Source: Planktothrix rubescens CCAP 1459/22
GTDB taxonomy: Bacteria; Cyanobacteriota; Cyanobacteriia; Cyanobacteriales; Microcoleaceae
DNA: 64,000 nt
NCBI GenBank assembly: GCA_904830895.1
Contig: LR882958.1
Location: 4,855,501-4,919,500, forward strand
Direction: 5' to 3'
A program made the position numbers and the translations under genes. Under the pieces are notes generated by a model. The model saw only the letters and a program-made list of their open reading frames with translations. It was not told where the DNA came from and did not search any database. Positions 6,711 through 14,672 of this stretch are shown one piece after another; position 1 is the stretch's first letter; each line of letters opens with the position of its first letter.

Positions 6711-7136
6711 TTAAGACGACCACTTTTCAAAAAAGTTATCAATTAATTGTTTAGCTTGACTTGCTGTTGTTCCTAATAACTTTCCTATTTCATAACTAAT
6801 ACTACCAATCCATTGTTTAAAAGAGCTTTGAGATTTAGTTGTAATACTCCTTTCAAAACTATCCATTTCGTTCAGCTTTTGAATTAAACGTTGTTTTAAT
6901 AACTGTGTTGTTGAAAGAGCATTTTCTACTTCTGATGCGCTGAAAGTGTAGCCACAAGAGCAATTAAAATTACTGTTTAGTAAATCCCATTGTTTACTAC
7001 AACCGCAACATTTTGCTTGTCTTTGATAAGGTTCAACTAAAACTTCACCATTAGAAAAACAATCATGATAACTTTTAACCCAAGAATCATGACATCTTGG
7101 GCATTTTGGAAAAGGTAAGGGCATCCATTCACTCAT
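6711..7136 (-). CDS. Zinc-ribbon protein, third gene of GTPase operon
   Basis: A 141-residue protein. The N-terminal half carries three cysteine clusters: CPRC (residues 12-15), CCGC (43-46) and CSCG (59-62), enough for one or two zinc ribbons. The C-terminal half is helical and ends in an amphipathic stretch (IGKLLGTTASQAKQLIDNFFEKW) that may contact a membrane or partner. I do not recognise a named family. It is the last gene of a tight three-gene set behind the GTPase, 45 bp after the previous gene. A role as nucleic-acid or protein adaptor is inference. Confidence 0.55.
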   Translation of the reverse strand: MSEWMPLPFPKCPRCHDSWVKSYHDCFSNGEVLVEPYQRQAKCCGCSKQWDLLNSNFNCSCGYTFSASEVENALSTTQLLKQRLIQKLNEMDSFERSITTKSQSSFKQWIGSISYEIGKLLGTTASQAKQLIDNFFEKWSS

Positions 7137-7181
7137 GATTTTAATTTTTTATTTTTCAGTCATAATCAAATCACTAATTAG

Positions 7182-7475
7182 TTAATCTCCCAACCCTGCT
7201 TCCCATCCTGCTCGCCAACCGCGACTAATGCCTCTACCCATATCTCTGAAAGTACCGACAATTTGACCAATGATATAACCAAAAAGTGCAGCAATAGATC
7301 TAAAGGCATCCGCAAGATAAGCTCTAAGACTAGCTTCAGATTTAGCTATAGTTCTTAAGTCAGCTTCATTCATTGAATCAATTTGTCTCTTAACTCTGGC
7401 TTTGATCTGATTATAATCCTCCGTAGGAATATATGTCTCATCTGGCACATATTGTGTCATTTCAAATGTCCTCAT
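7182..7475 (-). CDS. Small amphipathic Gly/Arg-rich protein, second gene of GTPase operon
   Basis: A 97-residue protein with a charged helical N-terminal half and a hydrophobic segment (AALFGYIIGQIVGTF). It ends in a glycine/arginine/tryptophan repeat-like tail (RGISRGWRAGWEAGLGD). The hydrophobic piece has GxxxG-like spacing, seen in membrane-inserting or oligomerising helices. No family recognised. It lies 39 bp after the GTPase stop and 45 bp before the zinc-ribbon gene. Its shape would suit a membrane-active effector or anchor controlled by the GTPase; this is a hypothesis from context. Confidence 0.5.
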   Translation of the reverse strand: MRTFEMTQYVPDETYIPTEDYNQIKARVKRQIDSMNEADLRTIAKSEASLRAYLADAFRSIAALFGYIIGQIVGTFRDMGRGISRGWRAGWEAGLGD

Positions 7476-7514
7476 TTTAGTTGATTTTTATTGAAAAAAA
7501 TAAAATTATTGTTG

Positions 7515-8453
7515 TTACAATCCTTGTGATTTTAGCCATTTTTCAAAAGCCTTTTTATCGCTTGATAATTTGGCAAATTCTTCAGGAGGCATATTGGCAA
7601 CAATATCTGACATTTTTGAAGGTCTAGGTTGTTGATTTTGTAATCTTTCCCGTCTTTTTTCTGGAGGTAATAATTGAGGATCAACTAATTCTAAAAAGTC
7701 AGCTAAAGCTTTACGCGAAGCAACTACCCATCGTCTTTTATTAGGAACAGCATCCATCATGGCATCAAAAAGATGAGGTAAATTGTATCTTCTGTTAGCA
7801 GAATAGCCGACAATTGTTCCTCGCCAATTAGGAAGAACTTCATGAATTTTTCTTTTAACATCACGGATTCTTCCTTTGATATTTTCTTCTTGTTCTTCGC
7901 TAGGTAAATTAGCTAAAGGATGCCAATGAGTTTCACCCGGATGCACTAAATCTACTTTGTTTAAAGCGATAACCATTCTTTCTAAAAGTCTAGGATTAAT
8001 TGATTTTAATTCAACTTCGAGATATTCTTGTATTTGGGCGATCGCTCTATTCTGACCATCTAAAATCCATAAAGCTACATCAACATCTTTTAAAATGTTT
8101 TCATATAGAGCAATATGTTCTCTTTGTTTAAGGCGACTTTCACCTAATCCTGGCATATCATAAGCGATTAATGCCCCATTAACTCCTTCAAGTTCGTTGA
8201 ATTTAACTTCAATCCCTCTTGCTGTTTGTGTACAGGCTTCGATATGGCTAACTTCTAAACCTGCGTTGAATAGTGCATTGAGAGTAGAGGATTTTCCTAC
8301 TCCTGTTTCACCAATAAAAGCAAAGCGAGGAGGAGGTTCGTTATCTACCTTATCCTCAATTATTTGGTAGATTTCCTCAAAATGTTCCTCTGACATTTGT
8401 TGACCCGGCAGAAGTTCATTTACTAGCCCCTGTAATACACTTCTTAAATCCAT
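7515..8453 (-). CDS. Era/YeeP-like GTPase
   Basis: A 312-residue protein with all GTPase motifs visible: G1 GETGVGKSS (48-56), a switch-region CTQTARGI (74-81), G3 DMPG (99-102), G4 NKVD (165-168) and G5-like SAN (218-220). It belongs to the 50S-ribosome-binding/YeeP-YfjP type of P-loop GTPases, often found on mobile or accessory DNA. About 40 residues precede the G-domain, and a short tail (MPPEEFAKLSSDKKAFEKWL) follows. No KH domain or membrane segment is seen, so it is not Era itself. First gene of an operon with two small proteins, and divergent from the STAND NTPase at 8640. Confidence 0.8.
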   Translation of the reverse strand: MDLRSVLQGLVNELLPGQQMSEEHFEEIYQIIEDKVDNEPPPRFAFIGETGVGKSSTLNALFNAGLEVSHIEACTQTARGIEVKFNELEGVNGALIAYDMPGLGESRLKQREHIALYENILKDVDVALWILDGQNRAIAQIQEYLEVELKSINPRLLERMVIALNKVDLVHPGETHWHPLANLPSEEQEENIKGRIRDVKRKIHEVLPNWRGTIVGYSANRRYNLPHLFDAMMDAVPNKRRWVVASRKALADFLELVDPQLLPPEKRRERLQNQQPRPSKMSDIVANMPPEEFAKLSSDKKAFEKWLKSQGL

Positions 8454-8604
8454 AAATTTTTCTTTCTTTAATTTTTAGGTACTTCTAGCATAAACTTAAA
8501 CTTTGGATTTAACCACTCTCAAACAACGGATTTTAGCGGGAGTTTTTTACAGAATGTTAAGCAAAAAAGCGGAAAAGTTAGGAAAAATTGGGATTGACTT
8601 AGGC

Positions 8605-8610
8605 TATAAT
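8605..8610 (+). promoter_or_regulatory. Possible -10 box of the STAND gene
   Basis: A perfect TATAAT lies 29 bp upstream of ATG 8640, in the 177-185 bp gap shared with the divergent GTPase operon. The TTGACT at 8594-8599 is too close to act as its -35 box, so this would be a promoter needing an activator or an extended -10. Confidence 0.35.
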
Positions 8611-8639
8611 AGCTAAAACCTTTACTATATATGGTTTTT

Positions 8640-10007
8640 ATGAATATAACAGAAGTTTTACAATTTGTGGATCAGTTAATTTTTGAACGCACTGGAAAGC
8701 ATTTAGATAATGTGCAAAGGGCTGTAGTTGAGGGAACATGGCAGGGAGAAACCTATAGTCAGATTGGTGAAAAGAATCATTTTAATAAAAATCATGCTAG
8801 TGATGTAGGGGGTGAATTATGGAAATTTTTATCTGAAGCATTGGGTGAAGATATAAAAAAGACTAATTTTAGTTCCACTTTTGAAAGATTAGATATTTCA
8901 TTGTCTCAATCATCTCAAAATATTTGCAATATGGGTAATATTTACTGTCATTTTGGATCACAAATTTTATATAATTCAACGCCAAATAATGAACAAAATT
9001 TAGCAAATCACAAATATAAATCACCTCATCACGATTTAACCCTAGCTCCTCAAATAATAAATTTTTATAACCGAGAAACTGAACTTAACACCATTTCTAA
9101 TTGGATATTCAAACAAAATAGTCGTTTAATCTCAATATTAGGATTATCTGGAATTGGTAAAACTGCTCTTGTTAAAAGATGGGTTGATTTAAACTTAGAT
9201 CAATTTGAATTCATTATTTGGAGAAGTTTAAAATATCCTAAACCTTTAGAATTGCTTGTTAAGGATTTATTGAATATTATTAAACTAGAAGACAAACAAA
9301 CTATAGATGATCAAGTAAAACAATTATTAGATATACTCATTAATAAAAAATGTTTAATTATCCTTGATGATGTTCATAATATCTTTACTTCGGGTCAATT
9401 CACGGGACAATATCAACCGGAATATCAAAGTTATCAAAACTTTTTCACTCTGATCACAGAAACCGAACATCAGAGCAGTTTAATTTTAATCAGTCAAGAA
9501 AAATGTCCAGAAATGGAAGGTTGGGAAAACGAATTATATCCGATTAATTGTTTAGAGTTATCAGGTTTATATGATCTGGAAATTCTGAATAATAAAGGAT
9601 TAAAAAATGACGAGTTTTGGTTAAATTTAATTAATTTATATGAAGGTAATCCCGTTTATTTAAAAAGTATTGCTATTTTAATTAAAAATATATTTGATGG
9701 TGATGTTGCTGAGTTTTTAGCTGAGAATGAATTAGTGATTACTCCAGAAATGCGATCGCATTTTAACCAATTATTTAATAGACTTTCACCCATTGAACAA
9801 CAAATCGTTTTAAAATTAAGTCAATTTGAGCAATCTTTATCCAGAGAAACATTGAGAGAAAGTGTAGAATTATCATCAACGGATTTAATTAATGGGTTAC
9901 AATCTTTACAACAACGGTATTTAGTTACCAAAATAAAACAGGATAAAATTATGTTTAAATTGTCTTCTATTTTTGGGAAATATGTAAAAAACTTTAATCT
10001 CGATTAG
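8640..10007 (+). CDS. STAND NTPase with VMAP-type N-terminal domain
   Basis: A 455-residue protein. Residues 1-84 form the helical N-terminal domain known from cyanobacterial vWA-MoxR-associated proteins (FVDQLIFERTGKHL, VEGTWQGETYSQIG, DVGGELWKFLSEALG). It looks like a helix-turn-helix death-adaptor. Residues 142-250 open an NB-ARC ATPase: P-loop GLSGIGKTA (168-176) and Walker B CLIILDDV (239-246). A winged-helix-like part follows to the end. STAND proteins act as ATP-dependent switches in signalling and immunity. The usual C-terminal WD40 or TPR sensor is absent, so it is short for its class. ATG 8640 is chosen from the domain boundary; 8631 is possible. It overlaps the convergent antitoxin gene by 14 bases. 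Confidence 0.8.
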   Translation: MNITEVLQFVDQLIFERTGKHLDNVQRAVVEGTWQGETYSQIGEKNHFNKNHASDVGGELWKFLSEALGEDIKKTNFSSTFERLDISLSQSSQNICNMGNIYCHFGSQILYNSTPNNEQNLANHKYKSPHHDLTLAPQIINFYNRETELNTISNWIFKQNSRLISILGLSGIGKTALVKRWVDLNLDQFEFIIWRSLKYPKPLELLVKDLLNIIKLEDKQTIDDQVKQLLDILINKKCLIILDDVHNIFTSGQFTGQYQPEYQSYQNFFTLITETEHQSSLILISQEKCPEMEGWENELYPINCLELSGLYDLEILNNKGLKNDEFWLNLINLYEGNPVYLKSIAILIKNIFDGDVAEFLAENELVITPEMRSHFNQLFNRLSPIEQQIVLKLSQFEQSLSRETLRESVELSSTDLINGLQSLQQRYLVTKIKQDKIMFKLSSIFGKYVKNFNLD

Positions 10008-10257
10008 GAAGGGAACGATCTTGACGAATTTCTTGTTGCCATTTTTGAGGATTGATTTTAGAATAGACATTGTTTTTTGCTAATTTATTTAAGGCTTCAG
10101 ACATTTTTTGACCATTAGATTTAGTTGCATTCGTTGATATTTCTTCTTCTAAAAAAGTAATTTTAACTTCAACTGAATTATCTAAGTTGATATCTGGAGT
10201 TTGATCCAGCCATTGAATAGAATTGTTTTTTAAAATAGCATTGAAAGTTTTTAGCAT
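9994..10257 (-). CDS. Small VapB-like antitoxin, orphan
   Basis: An 87-residue protein (MLKTFNAILKNNSIQWLDQTPDI...). It resembles cyanobacterial antitoxins that start with a beta hairpin ending in IQWL and close with WQQEIRQDRSLPNRD. The start is set at 10257: the frame extends upstream to 10380, but that part translates a terminator-like hairpin region and is not protein-like. No toxin gene follows, since the 3' end overlaps the convergent STAND gene. It may act in trans or be a leftover. Confidence 0.6.
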   Translation of the reverse strand: MLKTFNAILKNNSIQWLDQTPDINLDNSVEVKITFLEEEISTNATKSNGQKMSEALNKLAKNNVYSKINPQKWQQEIRQDRSLPNRD

Positions 10258-10334
10258 GATTTTTTCACTAATTAATAAGTTGATAATTCTGGTGAGTCCC
10301 CACAAGAAGCCTAGACTAATAATTATATAGCAAT

Positions 10335-10367
10335 CCCCGCCGAGGTAGTAATATTTTCTCGTCGGGG
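10335..10367 (+). terminator. GC-rich hairpin with T-run
   Basis: CCCCGCCGAG (10335-10344) pairs with CTCGTCGGGG (10358-10367) with one mismatch over 10 bp, loop 13 nt, followed by TTTT. It has the form of a factor-independent terminator reading rightward. It lies about 330 bp past the STAND gene and upstream of the antitoxin on the other strand. Confidence 0.55.
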
Positions 10368-10409
10368 TTTTGTCTCCCAACCCCTACCCTACATTGTTTT
10401 TTTCATACA

Positions 10410-10640
10410 CGGATTGCTATAATCTTCCCTACACCCTTAGCGAGCGACGATACCCGCTCCACAGACCGCCTTCTTCATTCTTTACAAAATTTACAGTTTT
10501 TTGTGTTTGCACCAACCTATACTGCTAAATGTAGGCGATTGCGGGATAATGTTGAACCGGAATTCAAAGCGTCAACGTTTATCCTGCCCAAAAGTGAGCC
10601 CTATAACCTCACAATTGAAAGTCTACCGCCATCAAATTAA
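10410..10640 (+). pseudogene. Possible gene-tail remnant without a start
   Basis: An open frame with no usable start codon runs to TAA 10638-10640. It ends in coherent-looking protein sequence (FVFAPTYTAKCRRLRD, then VEPEFKASTFILPKSEPYNL and TIESLPPSN). It fills the otherwise empty 10258-10741 gap. It could be the surviving 3' end of a deleted gene, or chance. I recognise no family. Confidence 0.25.
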
Positions 10641-10741
10641 CAATTTGGGATAAATGATTTTAAATTTCGGGTTTAGTTCATAGAACATCCCCAATCCTAA
10701 ATCCTTGCATTCTCAGTGAAATTTTTAAGGAATATATTGTC

Positions 10742-11737
10742 ATGTCCACCAATAGAAAAAAACGCACGACTCCTGCTACCCGTAACACTTCTGCCATTAG
10801 TGACAAAGTAAAAGTTACGGTTTCTTTAACGGCTGATTCTGCTCAACAGGTAGAGGCGCTCGCCAAAGAATTAGGAGTATCAAAATCAGAATTATTTGAA
10901 CGTCTGACTAAAGAACATTTAAACCAAGCTACCCCAGGAGAAGAAACCACAGCTACCCTTAACGTAGAATCTTCTGCGCCTGCGACTGATGATACTGCTT
11001 TAAAACAGGAGATTGAAGCCCAAGCTAATACAATTCAAGAGTTAAAACAGCAACTCACCCAAACTATTGCCGTCCAAACATATCAAACCTTAAAACAAGA
11101 AGCAGAACAACAAAAACAAACTATTGCTGATTTACAACAACAACTAGAAAATAAGGTAACACAAACCGTTGATAAAGAAACGTATCAGGCTTTACAAGAA
11201 ACCTCGAAAGAACAAGAATCAACAATTGCTCAATTACAAACTCAATTAAATCGAATTCCTGAATTGGAGCAACAATTAACAACAACTATTCCCGCAGAAA
11301 CTTACCAGGCTTTACAAAGCCAGTTAGAACAGGAACAAAATACTATATTGCAACTCAACCAGCGCCTTGAAACCCTGGAAAAAGAAGTGGAAAAAAGCAA
11401 TAGTTCTCTAGCTGAACTGCAAGTTAAACAAGGGAGAATTGCGGAATTAGAAGCAAAGTTATCTCATAGTATTTCAGAAGATAATTATCATAATTTAGAA
11501 TATCTCTGTGCGACTCAAAAAAAACAAATGGCAACTCTGGAACAAAAATTAGCGAGTTTAATTTCCACTAAAACCCAACATCAAGGAACTGCTAGTTATG
11601 ATGCCCTAAAAAACTATCTGCAAGAACAAGATGATTTAATTAATGTTTTGGAAAAACGGGTTTTAGAACTGCATGGGTTAGCTTCCTTTGGAGAATCTCA
11701 ACTATCCAAATGGCGAAATCGCACATTCAACGGTTAA
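10742..11737 (+). CDS. Ribbon-helix-helix protein with long coiled coil
   Basis: A 331-residue protein. A basic start (NRKKRTTPATR) precedes a ribbon-helix-helix domain at 22-60 (DKVKVTVSLTADSAQQVEAL, then GVSKSELFERL), the CopG/MetJ-type DNA-binding fold. Residues 84-310 are a nearly continuous coiled coil rich in Gln, Glu and Leu. A recurring (T/S/N)Y(Q/H/D)xL motif, seen at 113, 147, 187, 248 and 285, may mark stutters or hinges. RHH proteins bind DNA as dimers, so the molecule would be a DNA binder with a long rod, as in partition or nucoid-organising proteins; that role is inferred. It is transcribed alone, with a hairpin after its stop. Confidence 0.7.
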   Translation: MSTNRKKRTTPATRNTSAISDKVKVTVSLTADSAQQVEALAKELGVSKSELFERLTKEHLNQATPGEETTATLNVESSAPATDDTALKQEIEAQANTIQELKQQLTQTIAVQTYQTLKQEAEQQKQTIADLQQQLENKVTQTVDKETYQALQETSKEQESTIAQLQTQLNRIPELEQQLTTTIPAETYQALQSQLEQEQNTILQLNQRLETLEKEVEKSNSSLAELQVKQGRIAELEAKLSHSISEDNYHNLEYLCATQKKQMATLEQKLASLISTKTQHQGTASYDALKNYLQEQDDLINVLEKRVLELHGLASFGESQLSKWRNRTFNG

Positions 11738-11748
11738 AATTACAACAA

Positions 11749-11781
11749 ACACCCTTAATGGCTCAAACCCTCTAAGGGTGT
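11749..11781 (+). terminator. Stem-loop after the RHH coiled-coil gene
   Basis: ACACCCTTA (11749-11757) and TAAGGGTGT (11773-11781) form a 9-bp perfect stem 11 bases after the stop codon. There is no T-run, so termination may be weak. The sequence AAGGGTGTAACTAA recurs at 11849-11862, upstream of the next gene. Confidence 0.45.
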
Positions 11782-11904
11782 AACTAACAAAACAATAATA
11801 TTAAAATAAATTGAATTTTTCCGGTTTTTTGACCGAATCCCTAACACGAAGGGTGTAACTAAAGTTTACAATAAAGCGCAGATAGTTTCAACAAAAACAA
11901 AACT

Positions 11905-14313
11905 ATGGTAACTCTTTACGTCAACCCCGCCACTGGAAATGATTTTAGTTCCGGGGAGTCGAATAAACCCTTTAAAACCCTAAAAAAAGCCCTTTCCCAA
12001 GCTCAGTCGGGAACCACAATTTACCTAGAACCAGGAACTTATAGTAGTTTAAGTGGTGAAACCTTTCCCCTTATCCTCGCAGATGGTGTCATAGTCATCG
12101 GGAATGAGTCAGGAAAAGGCAGTGGCATTTTAATCGAAGGGAATGGACTCCATAGCAGTAGCAGTGCTGGGAGTCAAAATATCACAATTTTGATGGAAAA
12201 TAACGCCCAATTGCGAGGCGTCACCGTTACCAATATTCAAACTAGAGGAACGGGAGTTTGGATTGAATCTCAATCTCCTGTAATTGCTAATTCTACCTTT
12301 ACCCGATGCAAACGAGAAGGGATTTATGCCGTAGGTTCGGGAAATCCTCAGATTCTCAATAGTATTTTTGTGCAAAATGAGGGCTATGGAGTCTCAATTG
12401 AAGGGGATATCAAAGGAGAAATCGGAGGAAATACCTTTGAAAACACCGGATACGGGATTTCTCTTAAAAATCAAGCTGCTCCGTTAATTCGGGATAATGC
12501 TATTGTAGAAAACCGTTCTGGGATATTAATTGCCGGGGACTCCCAACCGATTTTGCGCCAAAACTTAATTGAACGCAATACCGGGGATGGGGTGGTAATT
12601 ATGAATCAAGCTACACCGGATTTAGGAACCGCCCAAACCCCAGGGGGAAATACTATTCGGAATAATGGCGGTTTTGATGTCCAAAATGCCGGAACCACCA
12701 GCTTAACCTCCTTTGGAAATATTCTTAGTTCTACTCGCGTTAAAGGAAATATACAAGTCGTGACTCAAAGCGTACCAACAGCCGCATCTGCAACCCTATT
12801 TGTTAATTCGGCTACCGGGAATGATTCGGCCACAGGCGGTCAATCTACTCCTTTAAAAACCATTGCTAAGGCTATTAGTCAAGCCCAGTCGGGAACCCTG
12901 ATTCAAGTCGCTCCTGGGAGCTATAACGCCGCTACTGGGGAAGTATTTCCGTTAATTGTGCGGTCGGGAGTAACTATTGTTGGGAATGAAACGACCAAGG
13001 GCAAAGATGTCGTAATTCTGGGAAGTGGTCGCTTCAGTAGTCCCAGTTCGGCGGCTCAAAATGTGACGATTTTGATGGAAAATAACTCAACGGTTAAGGG
13101 GGTTAGCGTTACCAATGACCAAACGCGAGGGACTGGAATTTGGGTAGAATCGGTTTACTGTAATATCGGTAGTTGTACCCTGACGAAATCCAAACGGGAA
13201 GGGGTTTTTGCCACGGGAACAGCCATTGCTGCGGTAACGAATAGTGATTTTATCGAAAATGTGGGTAATGGTATTGCTTTGGGGGGGAATGCTAAGGGGG
13301 AAATTCGGGGGAATAAATTCCAAAATACCGGATATGCAATTTCTGTCCAAGCCCAAGCTTCTCCCTTAATTATTGAGAACGAAATTCTGGAAAATCGGTC
13401 TGGGATTGTGTTATCAGGACAGTCTAAACCCGTATTACGAAAAAATCAAATTAAGAAAAATCTTCAAGATGGTTTAACGGTAATTGCTGATTCTGCCCCG
13501 GATATTGGTAGCCCTCAAGATAATGGCGGGAATGTATTTGTTGATAATGGCAAATATGATGTTCAAAATGCCAGTAAATTTACCTTAATTTCGGTGGGAA
13601 ATCAAATTAACCCGACCCGAACTTTGGGAAGTATTGAGTTTACCGCCAATCAAACCCCAACTCCTGGCCCTAGTCCTAGCCCGACCCCAACCCCCGGCGG
13701 CTCTACTCCCACACCGACTCCAACTCCGCCACCCGGAGGGGCGAAATTTAACGATATTGGTTCCCATTGGGCGAGAACTTTTATTGAAAGGTTAGCGGAT
13801 ATGGGGATTATTAGCGGTTTCCCCGATGGTTCGTTTAAACCCGATGCTACCTTAACCCGCGCCCAACACGCTGCGATGTTAAAGTCGGCGTTTGAATTAA
13901 CACCAATTCGCGAAGGAATTGTGTTTACTGATGTGGCGGCGGATTTTTGGGGAAAAGAGGCAATTGATAAAGCAAATCGGGCCGGGTTCCTATCAGGTTA
14001 TCCCGATAAAACTTTCAGACCAAATCAAAATTTAACTCGTTCTCAAGCGATTGTTTCCTTAGTCAATGGGTTGAAATTAACCGGGGGAACATCTAATAGT
14101 TTGGGTGTTTATACTGACAGGGCTCAAATTCAATCTTTTGCTACTAATGCAGTGATTACGGCAACGGAATTAAATATAGTGGTCAATTACCCGAAAAAGG
14201 AGGTTTTTAACCCATTAAAAGATGTGACTCGTGGGGAAATTGCGGCGATTTTCTATCAAACTTTGGTAGCAGTTAATCGGGCGCAAGCAGTTGATTCTCC
14301 TTATATTGTTTAA
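11905..14313 (+). CDS. Double beta-helix (DUF1565) protein with three SLH repeats
   Basis: An 802-residue protein in four parts. Two homologous right-handed parallel beta-helix units (about 1-295 and 298-585) each begin LYVNPATGNDFSSG or LFVNSATGNDSATGG, with the DUF1565 signature. A Pro/Thr linker (PTPGPSPSPTPTPGG type) follows, then three SLH repeats (FNDIGSHWARTFIERLADMG, FTDVAADFWGKEAIDKANRAG and a divergent third starting YTDRAQIQSFATN). SLH repeats tie proteins to the cell wall or S-layer. The beta helix may bind or process polysaccharide. No signal peptide is visible at the start, although a surface place is implied, so export by an unusual route or an upstream missed start is an open question. 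The internal duplication is clear in both DNA and protein. Confidence 0.85.
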   Translation: MVTLYVNPATGNDFSSGESNKPFKTLKKALSQAQSGTTIYLEPGTYSSLSGETFPLILADGVIVIGNESGKGSGILIEGNGLHSSSSAGSQNITILMENNAQLRGVTVTNIQTRGTGVWIESQSPVIANSTFTRCKREGIYAVGSGNPQILNSIFVQNEGYGVSIEGDIKGEIGGNTFENTGYGISLKNQAAPLIRDNAIVENRSGILIAGDSQPILRQNLIERNTGDGVVIMNQATPDLGTAQTPGGNTIRNNGGFDVQNAGTTSLTSFGNILSSTRVKGNIQVVTQSVPTAASATLFVNSATGNDSATGGQSTPLKTIAKAISQAQSGTLIQVAPGSYNAATGEVFPLIVRSGVTIVGNETTKGKDVVILGSGRFSSPSSAAQNVTILMENNSTVKGVSVTNDQTRGTGIWVESVYCNIGSCTLTKSKREGVFATGTAIAAVTNSDFIENVGNGIALGGNAKGEIRGNKFQNTGYAISVQAQASPLIIENEILENRSGIVLSGQSKPVLRKNQIKKNLQDGLTVIADSAPDIGSPQDNGGNVFVDNGKYDVQNASKFTLISVGNQINPTRTLGSIEFTANQTPTPGPSPSPTPTPGGSTPTPTPTPPPGGAKFNDIGSHWARTFIERLADMGIISGFPDGSFKPDATLTRAQHAAMLKSAFELTPIREGIVFTDVAADFWGKEAIDKANRAGFLSGYPDKTFRPNQNLTRSQAIVSLVNGLKLTGGTSNSLGVYTDRAQIQSFATNAVITATELNIVVNYPKKEVFNPLKDVTRGEIAAIFYQTLVAVNRAQAVDSPYIV

Positions 14314-14323
14314 CTAAAAACTC

Positions 14324-14425
14324 TGGTTCCCTGGTTCTACCTGGGAACCCACTCAGGGAGGCTCTGCCTCCGATGAACAGCAGGCGGAGCCTGCTTAAAG
14401 TATTGCTAGGTAGAACCTAGCAACA
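14324..14425. repeat. Compound hairpin element with nested palindromes
   Basis: Outer arms CTGGTTCTACCTGG and CTAGGTAGAACCTAG are inverted copies. Between them lie two perfect GC hairpins, GGAGGCTCTGCCTCC (14357-14371) and GCAGGCGGAGCCTGC (14380-14394). It starts just after the SLH gene stop and may serve as its terminator. The layout is that of a non-autonomous mobile repeat. Confidence 0.65.
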
Positions 14426-14465
14426 AGAAAATAGATAATCTTCATACTCCCCACATAACGTATTT

Positions 14466-14672
14466 TTACAATAATAATTGAATCTTTTCCTTTTCTTCAG
14501 AATCAACTGTTTCCAACTCCCTAACAATATTAAAATCCTTACTAACCTTAGATAACTCTAATAAAGTCGGGTCAATTCTATTTCTATATTTTTTCTCCTC
14601 ATATAACCAGTTCAATATATCCGACAAGTGCCAGATAGAAGGAGTCCCGCTATAGATAGGTCTGGGACATTG
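14466..14672 (-). pseudogene. C-terminal fragment of a TA-associated antitoxin
   Basis: A frame opens at about 14672 on the minus strand and reads CPRPIYSGTPSIWHLSDIL, then NWLYEEKKYR, DPTLLELSKVSKDFNIV and ends KEKIQLLL-stop (TAA 14466-14468). No start codon is present. The sequence resembles the C-terminal half of a helix-turn-helix antitoxin. It is out of frame with the toxin fragment to its right, so the middle of a toxin-antitoxin pair has been deleted near 14675. Confidence 0.5.

Noticed and set aside
8594..8599. TTGACT as a -35 box of the STAND gene
   Set aside because: Only five bases separate it from TATAAT, too few for a sigma-70-type promoter.
13585..13767. Minus-strand open frame rich in Arg, Gly and Ser
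   Set aside because: It is the complement of the Pro/Thr-rich linker of the beta-helix SLH protein.
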